Below are positions 14,547-15,813 of a stretch of 15,813 bases of DNA, one piece after another. Under the pieces are notes generated by a model. It ran no database searches and had not been told where the DNA came from. It worked only from the letters and a program-made list of their open reading frames with translations. Position 1 is the first letter of the stretch, and every line of letters starts with the position of its first letter. Source of the stretch: Acidobacteriota bacterium (GTDB lineage: Bacteria; Acidobacteriota; UBA890). The stretch covers positions 1 through 15,813 of the forward strand of contig JAUWTE010000018.1 of the NCBI GenBank assembly GCA_030609765.1. The letters are read 5' to 3'. The position numbers were made by a program, and so were the translations under genes.

Positions 14547-15813
14547 ATGTTCTTTTCGCGCGAGGAGTTTCAGGGAATCGTGTCGGTTCTGCTGACAGCA
14601 GAGCGCTCGCTGGCACTCTATCCCTCCGGCCATCCTCACATTCAGCAGGCACTCAGCGAGTGCTTCTTGCACCTGCGGGACCTGCTGCAACGCGAGCACC
14701 AGATCCCGATCGTTCTCGCCGGGCGGGAGTTTGTTGTCGGTGACCTGCAGATCCCCGTGGCGGGCGAGGCTCTCGAGGAGATGGCTCAGAAGCTCGGCCA
14801 AACTGGAATCGAGAAGCTCATCTTTCTGGAAGGCCTGAGAGAGTGGGAAATTCACAGGTTTCTGCAGCTTCTCAACCTCAAAGACTCCGCCGGTGAAGAT
14901 CTCGGCCCCATTGAAGAGATCCTCGAGGAGGAAGGTATCGAGCACATCCTCGCCGGCCCGCTGTACGTCAAGCCAACCGATAAGAGGGCCCCTGACCTGC
15001 TGGTGCGTGCCTGGGAGGCCTATGCCTCGGGTCTCAAAACGGTGCGCAAGCTGCGTCACGGGGTCAGAGCCAACGGCAGGCTGGAACACCTCGATGAGGC
15101 CAAGGCCTTTGTCAGCGATCTTGTCGAGGTTGCCATGCAGGAGACCCGGCCGCTCCTCGCACTGCAGGCCTTGAAGGTTCACGACGACTACAGCTTCACT
15201 CATTCCATCAACGTTGCGACCTTGACGCTGGCGATGGCCAAGGGCTTGAACTTCGGCAGGTACGAGCTGCGCGAGATCAGCTTGGCCGCGCTATTGCACG
15301 ACATTGGCAAGGAACGAGTTTCCGGAGACCTGCTCCGAAAAGCGGGCAAGCTCGATGAGGAAGAGTGGGAACAGATGCATCGTCACAGCCACGACGGCGC
15401 CAAGCTGTTGATTTGTACGGCGGGCACTGGAGACCTTGCCCCCATCGTCGCCTACGAACATCACCTGGCGCAGGGACGCGATAGCGACTCATCGACCCAT
15501 TGGCACCTGCACCTGGTTTCAGAACTGGTCACGATTGCCGATGTATACGATGCACTTCGCTCCACTCGACCCTATCGCGCCGCCCTTCCACCCCATCAGA
15601 CGATGGAGATCATGCGCAAGGACGTGGGCACGAAGTTCAATGCCGACATCTTCGAGGGGTTCGCGCGCATGCTCGGTTACTATCCTCCCGGCACTTGTGT
15701 GCGGTTGCACACGGGCGAAGTCGGCGTGGTCTACCAGACGAATCCTGACGAGCTCGAGCGCCCGCACGTACTGCTCGTGCACGGCAGCGATGAGCGCCCC
15801 TTGGATCCTCCTC
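14547..15813 (+). CDS. HD-GYP-related phosphohydrolase with N-terminal domain shared with the HEAT protein (partial)
   Basis: At least 422 residues; it runs off the right edge. Residues about 10-150 match the N-terminal domain of the preceding HEAT protein (SLALYPSGHPHIQQAL at 21-36). The C-terminal part (about 210-400) is an HD domain of the HD-GYP type, which hydrolyses cyclic-di-GMP: His219, LLHDIGKE with His251/Asp252, RKAGKLDEEEWEQMHRHSHDGAKLL, YEHH with His305/His306, and ADVYDALRSTRPYR (331-344). The signature HHExxDGxGYP is replaced by HHLAQGRDSDSS (305-316), so the GYP motif is lost while the metal ligands persist. It may be a phosphodiesterase of altered specificity or a cyclic-di-GMP sensor. 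ATG follows the HEAT stop codon with no gap; AGGA lies 6 nt upstream inside the HEAT gene. Confidence 0.9.
   Translation, partial: MFFSREEFQGIVSVLLTAERSLALYPSGHPHIQQALSECFLHLRDLLQREHQIPIVLAGREFVVGDLQIPVAGEALEEMAQKLGQTGIEKLIFLEGLREWEIHRFLQLLNLKDSAGEDLGPIEEILEEEGIEHILAGPLYVKPTDKRAPDLLVRAWEAYASGLKTVRKLRHGVRANGRLEHLDEAKAFVSDLVEVAMQETRPLLALQALKVHDDYSFTHSINVATLTLAMAKGLNFGRYELREISLAALLHDIGKERVSGDLLRKAGKLDEEEWEQMHRHSHDGAKLLICTAGTGDLAPIVAYEHHLAQGRDSDSSTHWHLHLVSELVTIADVYDALRSTRPYRAALPPHQTMEIMRKDVGTKFNADIFEGFARMLGYYPPGTCVRLHTGEVGVVYQTNPDELERPHVLLVHGSDERPLDPP

Noticed and set aside
14382..15203. 273-codon minus-strand frame across the HEAT/HD-GYP junction
   Set aside because: Antisense to two real genes; its length reflects the GC-rich codon bias.
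1..15813. CRISPR array, tRNA, rRNA, insertion sequence or prophage
   Set aside because: No regularly spaced repeats, no tRNA-like cloverleaf or conserved rRNA segments noticed by eye, and no transposase, integrase or phage protein among the frames.

Overview
The window comes from a GC-rich, diderm (Gram-negative) bacterium. It has lptB (LPS export), rpoN (sigma-54), HPr kinase with a serine-type HPr, and a type IV pilus/type II secretion-type ATPase. The gene order lptB-rpoN-hprK-rapZ-EIIA-HPr-EI resembles that of Acidobacteriota and former deltaproteobacterial lineages. I cannot name the phylum with certainty from this stretch alone. I see no tRNA, rRNA, CRISPR array, transposase or phage gene.

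Left half (1-8960, all minus strand). Reading leftward from 8960, a compact gene series encodes the LptB ATPase, sigma-54, HPr kinase/phosphorylase, RapZ, a mannose-family PTS EIIA, HPr and PTS enzyme I. A small phosphomannose-isomerase-type cupin, a Tat-exported Ntn-hydrolase (asparaginase/glycosylasparaginase family) and, after a repeat-bearing gap, an exported NfeD/ClpP-class serine protease cut by the window edge follow. Spacing within the core is 3 to 85 nt. The PTS part has the whole phosphorelay front end (EI, HPr, EIIA) plus the HPr kinase, but no EIIB, EIIC or EIID, so it looks regulatory rather than sugar-transporting.

Divergent control region (8961-9374). This 414-bp gap separates the two halves. 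It holds a good sigma-54-like promoter pointing at the lptB-rpoN operon, a palindrome in that operon's leader, an AT-rich patch, and a sigma-70-like promoter pointing the other way.

Right half (9375-15813, all plus strand). Four co-directional genes encode a PilB/GspE-like ATPase with an MshEN-like N-terminus and an extra C-terminal double zinc ribbon, a J-domain protein with an unrecognised C-terminal half, a 751-residue HEAT-repeat protein, and an HD-GYP-related protein cut by the window edge. The last two share a homologous N-terminal domain and abut exactly (TAG followed by ATG). The HD-GYP domain keeps its metal-binding HD but lacks the GYP signature. This four-gene set is the best candidate for a little-described system, possibly a cyclic-di-GMP-linked motor or secretion regulator; that role is inference.
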